DNA of 64,000 bases from Dyadobacter sp. 676 (GCF_040448675.1 NZ_CP159289.1:682001-746000), one strand, 5' to 3'. Positions 27,349 to 37,266 are shown, counted from the first letter of the stretch. The notes: generated by a model not told the origin, from the letters alone. Program-made: numbers and translations.

Positions 27349-28413
27349 GTGGAAACGAGAAAAATACTTTTAATCGAAGATAATCCGGAAATGCGGGAAA
27401 ATACTGCGGAAATACTGGAACTAGCCAACTACGAGGTTGTTACGGCCCGCAATGGCAAGGAGGGCGTGCAACAGGCCGGCCTGACAGTCCCGGACCTCAT
27501 CATCTGTGACATTATGATGCCCGAACTGGATGGTTACGGTGTGTTGCATATGCTCGGGAAGGACGAGCGTACGGCTTCTATTCCTTTTATTTTCCTGACT
27601 GCCAAGGCAGAAAAAGACGATTACCGCAAAGGCATGACCATGGGCGCGGACGATTACCTGACCAAACCCTATGACGATGTCGAACTGCTGAATGCAGTTG
27701 AAATGCGCCTCAAAAAGAGCGACCGGCTCAAACGACAGTTCGAACGCTCGGCCGACGGCCTTGACCAGTTCATTAAAGAAGCTCGGACCTTCGACCCGAT
27801 CATGAAACTGGCGGAAGACAAGAAAGTGAAGTTGCTTCGCAAAAAAAGAGACCATTTATACTGAAGGCAGTTATCCATCACATGTATTTTTCCTTCAAAA
27901 AGGAAAGGTAAAGGCTTATAAGGCCAATGAAAATGGCAAAGAATACATTACAGACCTGCATAAGGAGGGGGATTTCTTCGGCTATCTGGACTTGCTGCAG
28001 GGAGAGCCCTACGAAGAGACGGCCATTGCATTGGAGAATCGGAGGTGGCAATGATCCCGAAAGACGATTTTTTTAGCCTGCTGCAAGGCAACCGCGAAGT
28101 AGCGTCGAAATTCATCCGGATGCTGTCCAATGAGATCAAAGACCGCGAAGAGCGGCTGTTGCAGCTGGCTTATAACTCTGTGCGTAAGCGGGTTGCACAA
28201 GCGCTCGTCATGCTGGTGCAGCGATATCAGGAAGACCGTTCGAAGCCGTTTTCGATGGCTGTTACGCGGGAAGACATTGCTTCAATGGTCGGTACTGCAA
28301 CCGAAACGGTGATCAGGACGCTTTCCGACTTCAAGGACGAACGCCTTGTCGACATGAAAGGTAGCCTGATCACCGTTCTCGAATATGAAAAACTGGTCCG
28401 GATGCGAAATTAA
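27349..28413 (+). pseudogene. Response-regulator/Crp fusion transcription factor, two frameshifts
   Basis: The GTG at 27349 opens a CheY-like receiver (RKILLIEDNPEMRENTAEIL; Asp in IICDIMMPELDGYG; Lys in LTKPYDD). After a linker, the frame breaks at an A7 run (27841-27847). With six A the reading continues ETIYTEGSYPSHVFFLQKGK, a cyclic-nucleotide-binding domain, to LQGEPYEETAIALEN. A second one-base loss near 28038 leads into MIPKDDFFSLLQGN and a Crp-type HTH (TREDIASMVGTATETVIRTL), ending at 28413. The intact architecture (receiver-cNMP-HTH_Crp) is a known Bacteroidota fusion. It overlaps the next gene, which converges on it, by 3 bases. Confidence 0.82.
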
Positions 28414-30185
28414 ATCCGGGCTAGTTCTATTTCCATGGCACCAAGTTGCGCCATCATTTCTTGCCGGTAGGCGACCGTCTGATTTGTAATTTCCGGGATC
28501 AGGTTTTTATAATACCGGATTCCTTCGAACAAGTTCTCCTTGAATTTTGTAAAATACTTCGCCTTCTTTTCACTCAAAATGGCCGCATGACGTTCCATGT
28601 CCCGTTTGAGATAATCCACATAAAGATTCAGCTCGTTGATGAACATGTTGGGCCGGAAGGTTTTGGCCAGCAGGTCAACCTGCCCGTAAATATGCCCTAC
28701 CATTTCATCCAGCGAATAAATACCCGAAAACCAGGCCAGATTAGGGCCCGGGCAGATCGCCACCGCCTTGTTCTCTCTTGGTTTAACCAGATTATTTTTG
28801 ATCAATGCAGCCGTGCTTAGGCCGTCGTACAAACATAGTTTTTCAGTAACGGCTTCTATTTGCCTATCCAGGTTGGCGGGACGGGGTTCGAGCGACGACA
28901 GCTGTTTGATCTTTAATTGCTGGTACTGACGCGAAGCCGTACAGATCGGTTCGGCGGTGAATTCGGTATTGGAAACCAGGTAACGCTTGTTGCACGGACT
29001 GCCCGGGCGCCCCTTCGCAATCCGCTCCAGGCGTTGCTTTTCGGCTGTGCTGCTTTTGAAATTGTTAAACAAAACACCCAGCGGCGAAGAGTCGCTTACA
29101 TAATAGGCATCGCCGTTCGCATTGGCAAGTTCGCGCAGGGTTTCATCGTCGACATTTGTGACTTCGGGCACCAGCAGGAACGGACTGCCCCACCCTGTGG
29201 CTTGGAGCCCGTAATGGTCAAGCAGAAAGCTGTTTTCGGCAGCAGTACCAATCCCGCCCTGAACGGTAATGCGCGTTGCAGGTACATTTTGTAATGCAAT
29301 GCCTTTATTTTCCAGCGCAATGCTGTACATGGTCACTAATTCGCGAAACATTTCATCCCTTCGGCGTTTAAACTCTTCCAGAACTGGCCCGAGCAGATTG
29401 CCTTCGGTGGCAAATGCATGCCCGCCGCAATTCAGTCCTGATTCTATCCTGAACTCGGAGACCCATATTCCTTTTTTCGCAAGAAACTTGGCCTGCACCA
29501 ATGCGGAACGGTAGTCGCTGACCTTCAAAATCACTTTTTTGCGCAGGATACCACTGCTGTCCGGGTAAAAATCTGGAAAGTTTTCCAGATAGCTGTACAA
29601 GCGTGGGTTCATGCCTGCCGACATGATGATAGACGATGACAGCTTGCTCAACGCGAAACCCCTCAGGGCGGCCAGGGCGTCGGAATAAATATCACCAGAC
29701 ACATTCCCGGCTGCGTCCGCATTCATTTTATCGACTTTCGACATGATGTTCACATCGATCGCGCCCGGCACAATGCCAACGCGCAATGCCTCCTCTTCCT
29801 GCATTCTTTCAACACCACCTGGCATATTCAGCATCGCTTCATAGCGTTGCTTTACTGAGGATCCGGGTGGTAAAAGGCGGAAATAGCGGGCGATATCATT
29901 GTCTTCTCCAAAAGGCTGCTGCTGCAATTCTTGGAAGGATTCCTGGATAATGTCGTGGATGAGGTCCAGGTAAGCCGTGATCCTTTTGGCCCGGTAATCA
30001 GGATCTTTTTTGGTGATGGGCGCGTAGGTTTCCCCACGCATGCGTACATAATGCGCCCGCATGCGCTCGATCAGTTCGTCGTCGACAATGGATGCTACCG
30101 AGGAAATGCCATATTTGGCAACTTTAACAGGTGTATCGATGGAATATCCCAGGCCAAGGACCGGAATATGAAAAGTATGCGGCAT
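28410..30185 (-). CDS. Large conserved protein of unknown function (591 aa)
   Basis: 591 residues with no stop or frameshift, although every neighbour on its left is broken. It opens MPHTFHIPVLGLGYSIDTPV, then has KYGISSVASIVDDELIERMR. Segments such as GIWVSEFRIESGLNCGGHAF, ITVQGGIGTAAENSFLLDHY and GWGSPFLLVPEVTNVDDETL have the look of a TIM-barrel with a phosphate- or flavin-binding loop, similar in spirit to dioxygenase or glutamate-synthase folds, but I cannot name the family with certainty. No signal peptide or membrane segment is seen. It is opposite to, and overlapping, the response regulator-Crp relic, so it may belong to the same redox-stress cluster. Confidence 0.7.
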   Translation of the reverse strand: MPHTFHIPVLGLGYSIDTPVKVAKYGISSVASIVDDELIERMRAHYVRMRGETYAPITKKDPDYRAKRITAYLDLIHDIIQESFQELQQQPFGEDNDIARYFRLLPPGSSVKQRYEAMLNMPGGVERMQEEEALRVGIVPGAIDVNIMSKVDKMNADAAGNVSGDIYSDALAALRGFALSKLSSSIIMSAGMNPRLYSYLENFPDFYPDSSGILRKKVILKVSDYRSALVQAKFLAKKGIWVSEFRIESGLNCGGHAFATEGNLLGPVLEEFKRRRDEMFRELVTMYSIALENKGIALQNVPATRITVQGGIGTAAENSFLLDHYGLQATGWGSPFLLVPEVTNVDDETLRELANANGDAYYVSDSSPLGVLFNNFKSSTAEKQRLERIAKGRPGSPCNKRYLVSNTEFTAEPICTASRQYQQLKIKQLSSLEPRPANLDRQIEAVTEKLCLYDGLSTAALIKNNLVKPRENKAVAICPGPNLAWFSGIYSLDEMVGHIYGQVDLLAKTFRPNMFINELNLYVDYLKRDMERHAAILSEKKAKYFTKFKENLFEGIRYYKNLIPEITNQTVAYRQEMMAQLGAMEIELARI

Positions 30186-30647
30186 AATGGTATGAATGAG
30201 GTTGACTTATTCATCCAAAATTACCGCGCTGCAACAGCTTAAAAACTGATACGCCTTAGCCCGTATGCTGAGAAAGGTCATAACCGGGAGGACCTATTTT
30301 TTCTTTTGTTTAGATGCCGCGGCCAGTTCGTTTTCCTGCACACGGAATGCCACGATCCTTTTAATGAGGTCGACCGGCAATGGATCCTTGTCGGCTAAGG
30401 GAGGAGGGCAAGCTAATGCAGTTTACCGGCAGGACCAGCATCAGCTTGCCGGTCCATCCGATATCCCAAAAAGGTCAAAAACAATTAGCGGGCATGCACT
30501 GCAAACTGGCCGGTATAATGCGACCGGCAGCAAAACGGCCCACTTATCATGAACTAGGTTACCAGACTGAAATGCTACAAGAAGGTTGACCTAACCTAAA
30601 CCTCGCGGTTGGCGGCCTTCTGTCTGCGCAACTAACTTCTGAATATG
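30186..30647. other. Gap with DUF1801 relic and unassigned sequence
   Basis: On the reverse strand, 30405 to 30294 encodes PLPVDLIKRIVAFRVQENEL and ends SKQKKK-stop, matching the C-terminus of DUF1801 proteins; the rest of that gene is gone. The remainder (30410-30640) contains a short plus-strand frame ending at about 30588 with no recognisable family. Confidence 0.5.
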
Positions 30648-30995
30648 TCAACTGATAATTCGCCGTTTATTTGTTGGAAGCTTCAAATATTGATCTGCCT
30701 CAGCATGGAGCTCATCGCTAGTCTTCCTTCTGCTATTCTTGATCCATTGATGTAGCTCTGCTCTATCAAAATATAGCCGCTTGCCTTTTTTGTGTACAGG
30801 TATTTCCATTCGGCAAACCTTGATATACAGCGTGGACTTAGCCAAGTTTAGAAATTCTGCCGCTTCGGAAATACTTAAATAACTTGGCGTCTTCTCAGAG
30901 CAAAGCAACGCTTCTAATTGATCTTCTATACGAAGTAACCGCTCTCTGATCTCACCGACGACTTGCGGCAATTGCTCAAATGTCATTTGATCCAT
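30648..30995 (-). CDS. Excisionase-like helix-turn-helix protein
   Basis: 115 residues. An N-terminal amphipathic helix (EIRERLLRIEDQLEALL) is followed by a HTH_17/MerR-like domain: YLSISEAAEFLNLAKSTLY and IPVHKKGKRLYFDRAELHQW. This is the standard form of excisionase-like regulators that accompany tyrosine recombinases of Bacteroidota mobile elements. It lies just downstream of the integrase gene on the same strand, 73 bp away. A role in excision directionality is inferred. Confidence 0.85.
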   Translation of the reverse strand: MDQMTFEQLPQVVGEIRERLLRIEDQLEALLCSEKTPSYLSISEAAEFLNLAKSTLYIKVCRMEIPVHKKGKRLYFDRAELHQWIKNSRRKTSDELHAEADQYLKLPTNKRRIIS

Positions 30996-31068
30996 GTTTG
31001 TTATATTATGATTGTAATTCCTTGAATTGATACTTCACAGCGTAGGCAACAAACAGAGTGCCTCCCGA

Positions 31069-32202
31069 CTACTCCTGGAACACGAGAGCGCTAGCTGCAA
31101 TGTTTAATTTGATCCTATGCGACGCATCCCTTTTCAGTTTGTCAACGATTTTCACGTAGATCATCGTAGTCTTAATATCCTGATGCCCCAATAGCTTGGA
31201 AACTGTTACAATATCTGTCCCCAACAAGAGCTGCAAGGTCGCAAACGTATGTCGGAAGCAATGAAAACTAATACGCTTTTCGATTCCCGCGTCTTTCAGC
31301 CATTCCGGCAGGATGTAGTTTACTTGGGTATATTTCAGCCTCTTAAATACTCGACCTTCCCCTTTCTGCCCCAACAAACCATAGGCCTGATCCGAGATCG
31401 GCATAAACTCCGCCCTTCCTGTTTTGTCGGTCAAAAATTGGATGTAGTAATCACCCGCCTGGCCTCTGAGCTCTGACCAATCAAGGGTGCTGATATCCGA
31501 AAATCTTAACCCCGTCAGAATTGAGAACAATGACGCTCTTTTGATGACTTCCGAACGGCAACCAGTATCGACGAGCTTTTGCACCTCTTCTTCAAAAAGG
31601 AACTCCCGATGCGTATCCTTGGGAGTGATTGCACTGATAATTTCCCCGAGATTAACGGGCAAAAACCCATTTTTGAACGCTTCTTTCAAAGTCGCGCGAT
31701 ATTTGGCAAAATAACTGACCGCGGTGTTGCGAGATATCTTCCTTTTGATCCGACCGATACCTGGTCCGGATAAGAGAAAATCTGCGTATTCTTCGCTGAA
31801 CGTTTCATTGAGCCGCGGAAAAAGCACTTTGTCGCCTGCAAATTGCTTGAAGTAAGCAATGGCCATTTCCCAGTTTATCCGACTTGTTCCCTTCCTCTTA
31901 TCCTTCTGAGCTTCGAAGAAGCTTACAAAATCGCCATTCATCATCCTGCTTGACAAAAAACCAAAGCGCTGATTTTGCACGTCCAGTTGCCTTCGGGAGC
32001 GGATGGTTTCGGCCAGCTCCATTGTTTCCTTATTATGCAGCCTTTCCAGCTCGGTTTTAGGTTTCTCGTAGATGAAAATTCTCAGATAGTGCTTTCTGAC
32101 AGGAATTCCATTGTCAGGATTTGCAACCGGAGGATAGATGTCCAGGTAAAGCGACATTCTTCCCTTGCCTATTGTTCTGCGCCTTAGCGTTACCTTGCTC
32201 AT
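31069..32202 (-). CDS. int: Tyrosine recombinase/integrase of the island
   Basis: 377 residues. An arm-binding N-terminal part ([19 protein letters not shown]) and a SAM-like core-binding domain (~95-190) precede the catalytic domain with the R-K-H-R-H-Y set: TGLRFSDIS (R), [15 protein letters not shown] (H, R), [16 protein letters not shown] (H, Tyr nucleophile). The class is that of CTn-type integrases of Bacteroidota. It sits about 830 bp from the mnmE 3' end, next to the right att copy, the usual place for the integrase of a site-specific element. Its start overlaps the upstream HTH gene by 4 nt. Confidence 0.92.
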   Translation of the reverse strand: MSKVTLRRRTIGKGRMSLYLDIYPPVANPDNGIPVRKHYLRIFIYEKPKTELERLHNKETMELAETIRSRRQLDVQNQRFGFLSSRMMNGDFVSFFEAQKDKRKGTSRINWEMAIAYFKQFAGDKVLFPRLNETFSEEYADFLLSGPGIGRIKRKISRNTAVSYFAKYRATLKEAFKNGFLPVNLGEIISAITPKDTHREFLFEEEVQKLVDTGCRSEVIKRASLFSILTGLRFSDISTLDWSELRGQAGDYYIQFLTDKTGRAEFMPISDQAYGLLGQKGEGRVFKRLKYTQVNYILPEWLKDAGIEKRISFHCFRHTFATLQLLLGTDIVTVSKLLGHQDIKTTMIYVKIVDKLKRDASHRIKLNIAASALVFQE

Positions 32203-32807
32203 TTGCCACCTCCTTTCGCTAAACGGTATGCCTTCTCGATATGCTTTTTGGAAATATAAATCTCTTTGCCCTGTTGAAATTTAGGTATCTTCTTTCTGTT
32301 GACCATGCTGTAGACTGAATCTCGGGTAACACCCCAGGATTTTGTAATCTCCTCCACCGTATAGCAATTTTCCTTGCTGAGCGGCTCTTCTACAAGCTTA
32401 ACTTTCTGGACAGGCTTCACTCTCAGTTCAGGAAGCTCAAACAATCGCTGCAATTCTGCCCTGAGTATCCTTGTCTTACGTATACCTAAGTTAATGGCCG
32501 GCAACCTACCTGAACTAATCATCAAATGGATCGCCCGGTCGGAACATCCAAGGATTAGCGCCGCTTCCTTGACCGAGAGAAACTCCTTTTCCAGAAGCCG
32601 CATCTTCGGAGCATCTCTGACCAGCTGGGTCTGACGATTACTTTCAGTGATTTTCTCGTTCATCTTTTGCAGCTTGGCGGTTTTCCGCCTGAGTTTGTAA
32701 TTCCGCTTAGCGCAATCATCGCCGCAAAATTTTGTCACAGTTGTTTTCGCTGTGAACTCATTACCACAATGCTGGCATATTCTGGTGATGGAAATGTTAG
32801 AGCTCAT
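32199..32807 (-). CDS. Zinc-finger and double helix-turn-helix regulator of the island
   Basis: 202 residues. The N-terminal CQHCGNEF...[12 protein letters not shown] is a four-Cys zinc-binding module. Two HTH_17 domains follow: [20 protein letters not shown] (~75-125) and [20 protein letters not shown] (~150-195). Proteins of this build lie directly upstream of tyrosine recombinases in Cytophagales elements and probably regulate or assist recombination. It is the first gene from the right att site and overlaps int by 4 nt (ATGA type). Confidence 0.82.
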   Translation of the reverse strand: MSSNISITRICQHCGNEFTAKTTVTKFCGDDCAKRNYKLRRKTAKLQKMNEKITESNRQTQLVRDAPKMRLLEKEFLSVKEAALILGCSDRAIHLMISSGRLPAINLGIRKTRILRAELQRLFELPELRVKPVQKVKLVEEPLSKENCYTVEEITKSWGVTRDSVYSMVNRKKIPKFQQGKEIYISKKHIEKAYRLAKGGGK

Positions 32808-32961
32808 AAACGTGCTTAAAATGCGGTTAGGTCAAATAAGAGTATTTAAGGGTAAATAAGAGAAGTAATCTCTCCCATTTTTTCTGCCTTCCAAAATCGT
32901 CTGATCCTGAGGGACAAATGAGGGACAAAAATTAGTAAATCACTGCGAGAAGGGCAAAAGA

Positions 32962-33005
32962 AAACGCCTGAAAATTCAGATCAAATGTCTAATTTTCAGG
33001 CGTTT
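32962..33005 (-). terminator. mnmE terminator hairpin beside the right att site
   Basis: AAACGCCTGAAAATT (32962-32976) pairs perfectly with 32991-33005 around a 14-nt loop. It begins 32 nt after the mnmE stop codon. A diverged copy with compensating base changes is found next to the left att copy at 10976-11021. Confidence 0.8.
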
Positions 33006-33036
33006 GTATATTGTTGCCTACTGGTATTCTATCTAC

Positions 33037-33054
33037 TTATTTCCCGATACAAAA
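33037..33054 (-). repeat. Right attachment-site copy: 3' end of mnmE
   Basis: The last 18 bases of mnmE (TTTTGTATCGGGAAATAA, FCIGK-stop) match the left copy at 11053-11070 at 15 of 18 positions. The mnmE/trmE 3' end is the known integration target of Salmonella genomic island 1-type elements, so the site is biologically plausible. Confidence 0.75.
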
Positions 33055-34404
33055 CTTCGAAAAAATATTATCCAGCAAATCATCCGTAACAATCGTCCCT
33101 GTTATCTCCCCCAGATGATGCAGTGCCAGCCGGATGTCCTGCGCAAGAAAATCACCGGTAACGCCCAGAGACAGCCCATTCAAAACATCGGTAAGCGAAT
33201 TCGAGGTCTTCAACAAGTGCTCATAATGCCGCAGGTTCGTCACAACGGTATCGCCGGCGGCCTGCTTGTGGACGAGTGAAACAAGTTTTTCGGTCAGTGC
33301 GGACAAGTTCCGCTGGGTATGGGCGGAAATGGGGATAATGCCCGGATCTTCCGAAGATAGCGAATCAGCCAGCGAAGGGTTAATATCGGTTTTATTTAAA
33401 ACAAATAGCACTTGTTTGTTAGCGGGCAGCAGCGCAGCCAGCGCACGGTTTTCAGCCAAAGTTTCAGCGCTATCGAAGAGGAATATCACAATATCCGCCT
33501 TATCCATCGCGGCTTTCGAGCGCTCGATGCCGATCGATTCGACGACGTCGTTGGTTTCCCGAATGCCAGCCGTGTCGATGAAGCGGAATTTTAAGCCGTC
33601 GAGCACCATCGTATCCTCAATCACGTCGCGCGTGGTGCCCGCAATGCTGGTTACAATCGCCTTTTCTTCGTTTAACAATGCATTCAACAAGGTCGATTTA
33701 CCGACATTGGGCGAGCCGATAATGGCCACCGGCACACCTTCCTTGATGGCATTCCCAAAATCGAAGGAGCTGATCAACGGCTCGATAGTCGAAAGCAAGG
33801 CATCGATTAACCGCCGCAAGTCGTCACGTTGGGCGAACTCCACATCCTCCTCGCCGAAGTCGAGTTCGAGCTCGATCAGGGATGCGAAATGGATCAGTTC
33901 GGAACGCAGGGTGGCCAGTTTTCTGGAAAACCCTCCCCGCAGCTGATTCAATGCGGTTTTATGACTGGCCCGGGAGTCGGCGGCGATGAGGTCGGCGACG
34001 GCTTCGGCCTGGACGAGGTCAAATTGTCCGTTCAAAAAAGCGCGCTGGGTGAACTCGCCGGGTTTGGCAATGCGGGCGCCTTTGGTAATAAGCAACTTTA
34101 ATATCTGGCGGATAATGTAATCTGAGCCGTGGCAAGAGATTTCAACGGAGTCTTCTTTGGTAAACGAGCGCGGCGTTTTGAAAACGGTCACGAGCACCTC
34201 GTCGATAACTTCGTCGCCGGCATTGATGGTGCCGAAATGCACGGTGTGAGAGTCGGCTTTTTCGAGGTTTTTGCCCTTAAATATGTTATTGACCATGGCA
34301 ATGGCGCCCAGGCCAGACACACGTATAACACCTATCGCGCCCACGCCCGAGGGCGTGGCGAGCGCGCAAATCACTTCCTGCTGATGGACTGGTTCTGTAT
34401 TCAT
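33037..34404 (-). CDS. mnmE: tRNA uridine-5-carboxymethylaminomethyl(34) synthesis GTPase MnmE
   Basis: 455 residues, complete. The N-terminal folate-binding domain starts VICALATPSGVGAIGVIRVS. The G domain, inserted in the helical domain, has P-loop GSPNVGKST, G2 GTTRD, G3 DTAGIRE and G4 NKTD. The C-terminus keeps the obligatory CIGK with the functional Cys. With MnmG it modifies the wobble uridine of several tRNAs. It is divergent from queE. The gene's 3' end acts as the att site of the island on its left, and integration has preserved the reading frame to the last codon. Confidence 0.97.
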   Translation of the reverse strand: MNTEPVHQQEVICALATPSGVGAIGVIRVSGLGAIAMVNNIFKGKNLEKADSHTVHFGTINAGDEVIDEVLVTVFKTPRSFTKEDSVEISCHGSDYIIRQILKLLITKGARIAKPGEFTQRAFLNGQFDLVQAEAVADLIAADSRASHKTALNQLRGGFSRKLATLRSELIHFASLIELELDFGEEDVEFAQRDDLRRLIDALLSTIEPLISSFDFGNAIKEGVPVAIIGSPNVGKSTLLNALLNEEKAIVTSIAGTTRDVIEDTMVLDGLKFRFIDTAGIRETNDVVESIGIERSKAAMDKADIVIFLFDSAETLAENRALAALLPANKQVLFVLNKTDINPSLADSLSSEDPGIIPISAHTQRNLSALTEKLVSLVHKQAAGDTVVTNLRHYEHLLKTSNSLTDVLNGLSLGVTGDFLAQDIRLALHHLGEITGTIVTDDLLDNIFSKFCIGK

Positions 34405-34533
34405 AACTGCAAATATGCTACTAATTTGATAGAACCATTATCCCCCGCCGGAAGTTTGAATTTTGTACCTTTACGGGATTTTTCCGCCGCCGCGGCGTGT
34501 TACACTTTTTTCAACATTCAATATTTCAATACT

Positions 34534-35160
34534 TTGCTTACCGAAACTTGGCCCATCGTTACTTCTGAACTTCCGGTGATGGAAGCCTTTTACACCTTGC
34601 AGGGAGAAGGCCAGCACAGCGGTCGTGCCGCGTACTTCATCCGCCTCGGCGGCTGCGATGTGGGCTGCCATTGGTGTGATGTGAAGGAGTCGTGGGACGC
34701 CGGCATCCATCCCAAATACGACGTCGGCACGATTGTGGACGGTGCAATGCGATATCCCGGCCGGCTGGCGGTGGTTACCGGCGGGGAGCCGCTGATGTAC
34801 AATCTCGACGGGCTTACGGGCGCATTACAGGCCGCGGGTTTCAAAACCAACATCGAAACCTCGGGTGTGTATCCGTTCACGGGGCGTTGGGACTGGGTAT
34901 GTTTTTCTCCGAAGAAATTCAAAACGCCCCACCCCGACATTTATGGCAACGCCGACGAACTGAAGGTGATCGTTTATAACAAAAGCGACTTCGATTTTGC
35001 CGAAGAACATGCCGCCAAAGTCTCGCCCGATTGCACACTGCTGCTACAACCCGAATGGAGTAAGCAGGACGCGATGCTGCCTTTGATAATTGACTATATC
35101 AAAGACAATCCCAAATGGAAAATGTCGTTACAAACTCACAAGTTTATGAACATTCCATAA
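34534..35160 (+). CDS. queE: 7-carboxy-7-deazaguanine synthase QueE
   Basis: 208 residues from a TTG at 34534 (reading LLTETWPIVTSELPVMEAFY), the start that matches the family; an ATG at 34579 would drop residues before VMEAFYTLQGEG. The frame is open upstream to 34129, but that part is antisense to mnmE. Radical-SAM cluster CDVGCHWCDVKE (CxxxCxxC variant of QueE) and SAM motif TGGEPL are present, with the C-terminal MSLQTHKFMNIP. QueE makes 7-carboxy-7-deazaguanine for queuosine biosynthesis. The stop overlaps the next ATG by one base (TAATG). Confidence 0.92.
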   Translation: MLTETWPIVTSELPVMEAFYTLQGEGQHSGRAAYFIRLGGCDVGCHWCDVKESWDAGIHPKYDVGTIVDGAMRYPGRLAVVTGGEPLMYNLDGLTGALQAAGFKTNIETSGVYPFTGRWDWVCFSPKKFKTPHPDIYGNADELKVIVYNKSDFDFAEEHAAKVSPDCTLLLQPEWSKQDAMLPLIIDYIKDNPKWKMSLQTHKFMNIP

Positions 35161-37091
35161 TGCACCGGATTATTCTTTTCTGTATAGCGCTCGGCACATT
35201 TACGCTTCAATCCGTTTCAGCTCAGGAAGTTACATTATCCAGAAAAGCGCGGGAAGTATATGATAAGGCACAAAAGGCCTGGCAGGAAAGAAGGCTCCCC
35301 GAAGCTACCGAACTGTTCTTAAAAGTGCTCGAAATTGAACCTGACAGTTACGATACGCATCTGAGGCTGGCCCAGGTTTACGAGCTCCAACGAAATCCCG
35401 ACCTTACCCGGAAACACTATTACAAGGCGATCCGGATAAGGCCCGACGCACCGCAATCCGCACCGGCGTTTCAATGGATCGGCCGCGACCATTTCAATGC
35501 ACAGCGCTACGACTCCGCACAGGTTTATTTTGAGAAGGCACTTGCGTTGTTCCCGGCCAGGTCCAGTTTAGGCCGACTGGCGGAAAAGTCCGTGGCCTCG
35601 TCGAAATTTGCGCAGCAGGCGGTAAAAAACCCGCTGGTGATCGAGAAAAAATCGCTGGGCGATACGGTCAATTTCCTGGAAACGCAATATTTTCCCGTAA
35701 TGACAGCCGATGACGAAACATTGATATTCACCGGATTGACGGCAAACCGCGACGAAAACATTTACGTCACCCGCCGTGGCAAAAGTGGCCTCGCGGCGGA
35801 CCGCAGCCCGGCTGACCGCTGGGATGTTCCCGAAGAAATTTCGAAAGCCATTAACACGACCAATAACGAGGGCACCTGTACGGTTTCCGCCGACGGCCGC
35901 ACGCTCGTTTTCACCGCCTGCAACCGGCCCGACGGCTATGGAAGCTGCGATTTGTATATTTCCCATAAAGAAGGGAAAGAATGGAGCCAGCCGGTTAACC
36001 TGGGACAGGAAGTCAACTCCCGCGAATGGGAGTCGCAGCCTTCGCTTTCCGCCGACGGCCATACGCTCTATTTCGCCTCCGACCGCAAAGGCGGCGTCGG
36101 CAAGCGCGACATCTGGGTGACGGGCCTCGACGATAAAAAGCAATGGACTGCTCCCCGAAACCTCGGTCCGGCCATTAATACGCCCGACGATGAGAATGCG
36201 CCATTCATCCACGCCAATGGCCGGACGCTGTTCTATTCATCCAACGGGCTGCCTGGCATGGGCGGTTTCGACATTTTCATTACCCAAAAAATAGATACGG
36301 CCTGGGCCCCCGCGACAAATATCGGCTACCCTATCAACACTGTTTCGGACCAGGTTGGCCTGTTCATCGCGTCCAACGGCGAGAATGCCTATTATACCGA
36401 CGATAACACGGAAAAAGGCAATGGCCGCTCGTTGCTGTATACTTTTCGTGTGCCCGAATCCCTGCAAAAGATCATCACGCCCACGCGCTACGCGAAGGGT
36501 AGAGTGTTCGATAAAAAAACAGGGGCCGTACTGGCCTCCGATATCGACCTGTTTGATCTGAAAACGCAAACCAAAGTCGGCTCGTTTACATCCGACAGCC
36601 AGAACGGTTCGTTTTTGGCGGTCTTGAATAGTGGCGGTGAATATGCGTTCTACGTTTCAAAACCGGGTTATTTGTTTAAAAGCCTTTCATTCTCAGTCGA
36701 TAAGGATCAGTCGTTCGTGAATCTCGAAATCCCGCTTGAAGCGATCGAAAAAGACCGCGCGGAGGTTTTGAACAATATTTTTTTCAAAACAGGCGAGTAC
36801 ATTCTGGACGACAAATCGAAGGTCGAGCTCGACAAGCTGACCGACTTTCTGAGTAAAAACAAAGCCATTAAAATCGAAATATCCGGCCATACGGACGACG
36901 TCGGTTCGGATACGGAGAACATGGCTCTTTCGCAACGCCGGGCACAGTCGGTACAATATTATCTGCAGCAATCGGGAATTGCGGCCGACCGCATTTTGGC
37001 CAAAGGTTATGGAGAAACAAAGCCCGTGGCACCCAACGATTCCGACGAAAACCGCCAGAAAAACCGAAGAATCGAGTGGCGCATCCTTTGA
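35160..37091 (+). CDS. OmpA-family protein with TPR, PD40 propeller and carboxypeptidase-like domain
   Basis: 643 residues. Signal peptide to SVSAQ (~residue 22), TPR repeats (~25-160: LFLKVLEIEPDSYDTHLRLA), PD40/WD40-like propeller (~190-430, repeats such as SADGHTLYFASDRKGGVGKR), a regulatory-like beta domain (~445-525) and a C-terminal OmpA domain that binds peptidoglycan (NNIFFKTGEYILDDKSKVEL, ISGHTDDVGSD, RRIEWRIL). This architecture anchors outer-membrane machinery to the wall and is frequent in T9SS-bearing Bacteroidota (PorE-like). The ATG at 35160 is coupled to the queE stop. A start at 35115 inside queE would precede the signal peptide and is rejected. Confidence 0.9.
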   Translation: MHRIILFCIALGTFTLQSVSAQEVTLSRKAREVYDKAQKAWQERRLPEATELFLKVLEIEPDSYDTHLRLAQVYELQRNPDLTRKHYYKAIRIRPDAPQSAPAFQWIGRDHFNAQRYDSAQVYFEKALALFPARSSLGRLAEKSVASSKFAQQAVKNPLVIEKKSLGDTVNFLETQYFPVMTADDETLIFTGLTANRDENIYVTRRGKSGLAADRSPADRWDVPEEISKAINTTNNEGTCTVSADGRTLVFTACNRPDGYGSCDLYISHKEGKEWSQPVNLGQEVNSREWESQPSLSADGHTLYFASDRKGGVGKRDIWVTGLDDKKQWTAPRNLGPAINTPDDENAPFIHANGRTLFYSSNGLPGMGGFDIFITQKIDTAWAPATNIGYPINTVSDQVGLFIASNGENAYYTDDNTEKGNGRSLLYTFRVPESLQKIITPTRYAKGRVFDKKTGAVLASDIDLFDLKTQTKVGSFTSDSQNGSFLAVLNSGGEYAFYVSKPGYLFKSLSFSVDKDQSFVNLEIPLEAIEKDRAEVLNNIFFKTGEYILDDKSKVELDKLTDFLSKNKAIKIEISGHTDDVGSDTENMALSQRRAQSVQYYLQQSGIAADRILAKGYGETKPVAPNDSDENRQKNRRIEWRIL

Positions 37092-37266
37092 CGGCATTTG
37101 CATAAGGAGCTGGAATTTTGCACTTTTGTCAGTCTGCCGGTGTTGTACCAACAGGTACAGAAAGGCAAAATCCCTATCCACACACGAAGATTCGGCCTTA
37201 CGGTTACCACTGGGTTTTCCAGCAAAACATAGAACATACGTCATTAACAGTAGTTTTTATAATAAC

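Noticed and set aside
34129..34533. Upstream extension of queE in the same frame
   Set aside because: It runs antisense to mnmE and does not match the QueE family; the TTG at 34534 fits the homologous start.
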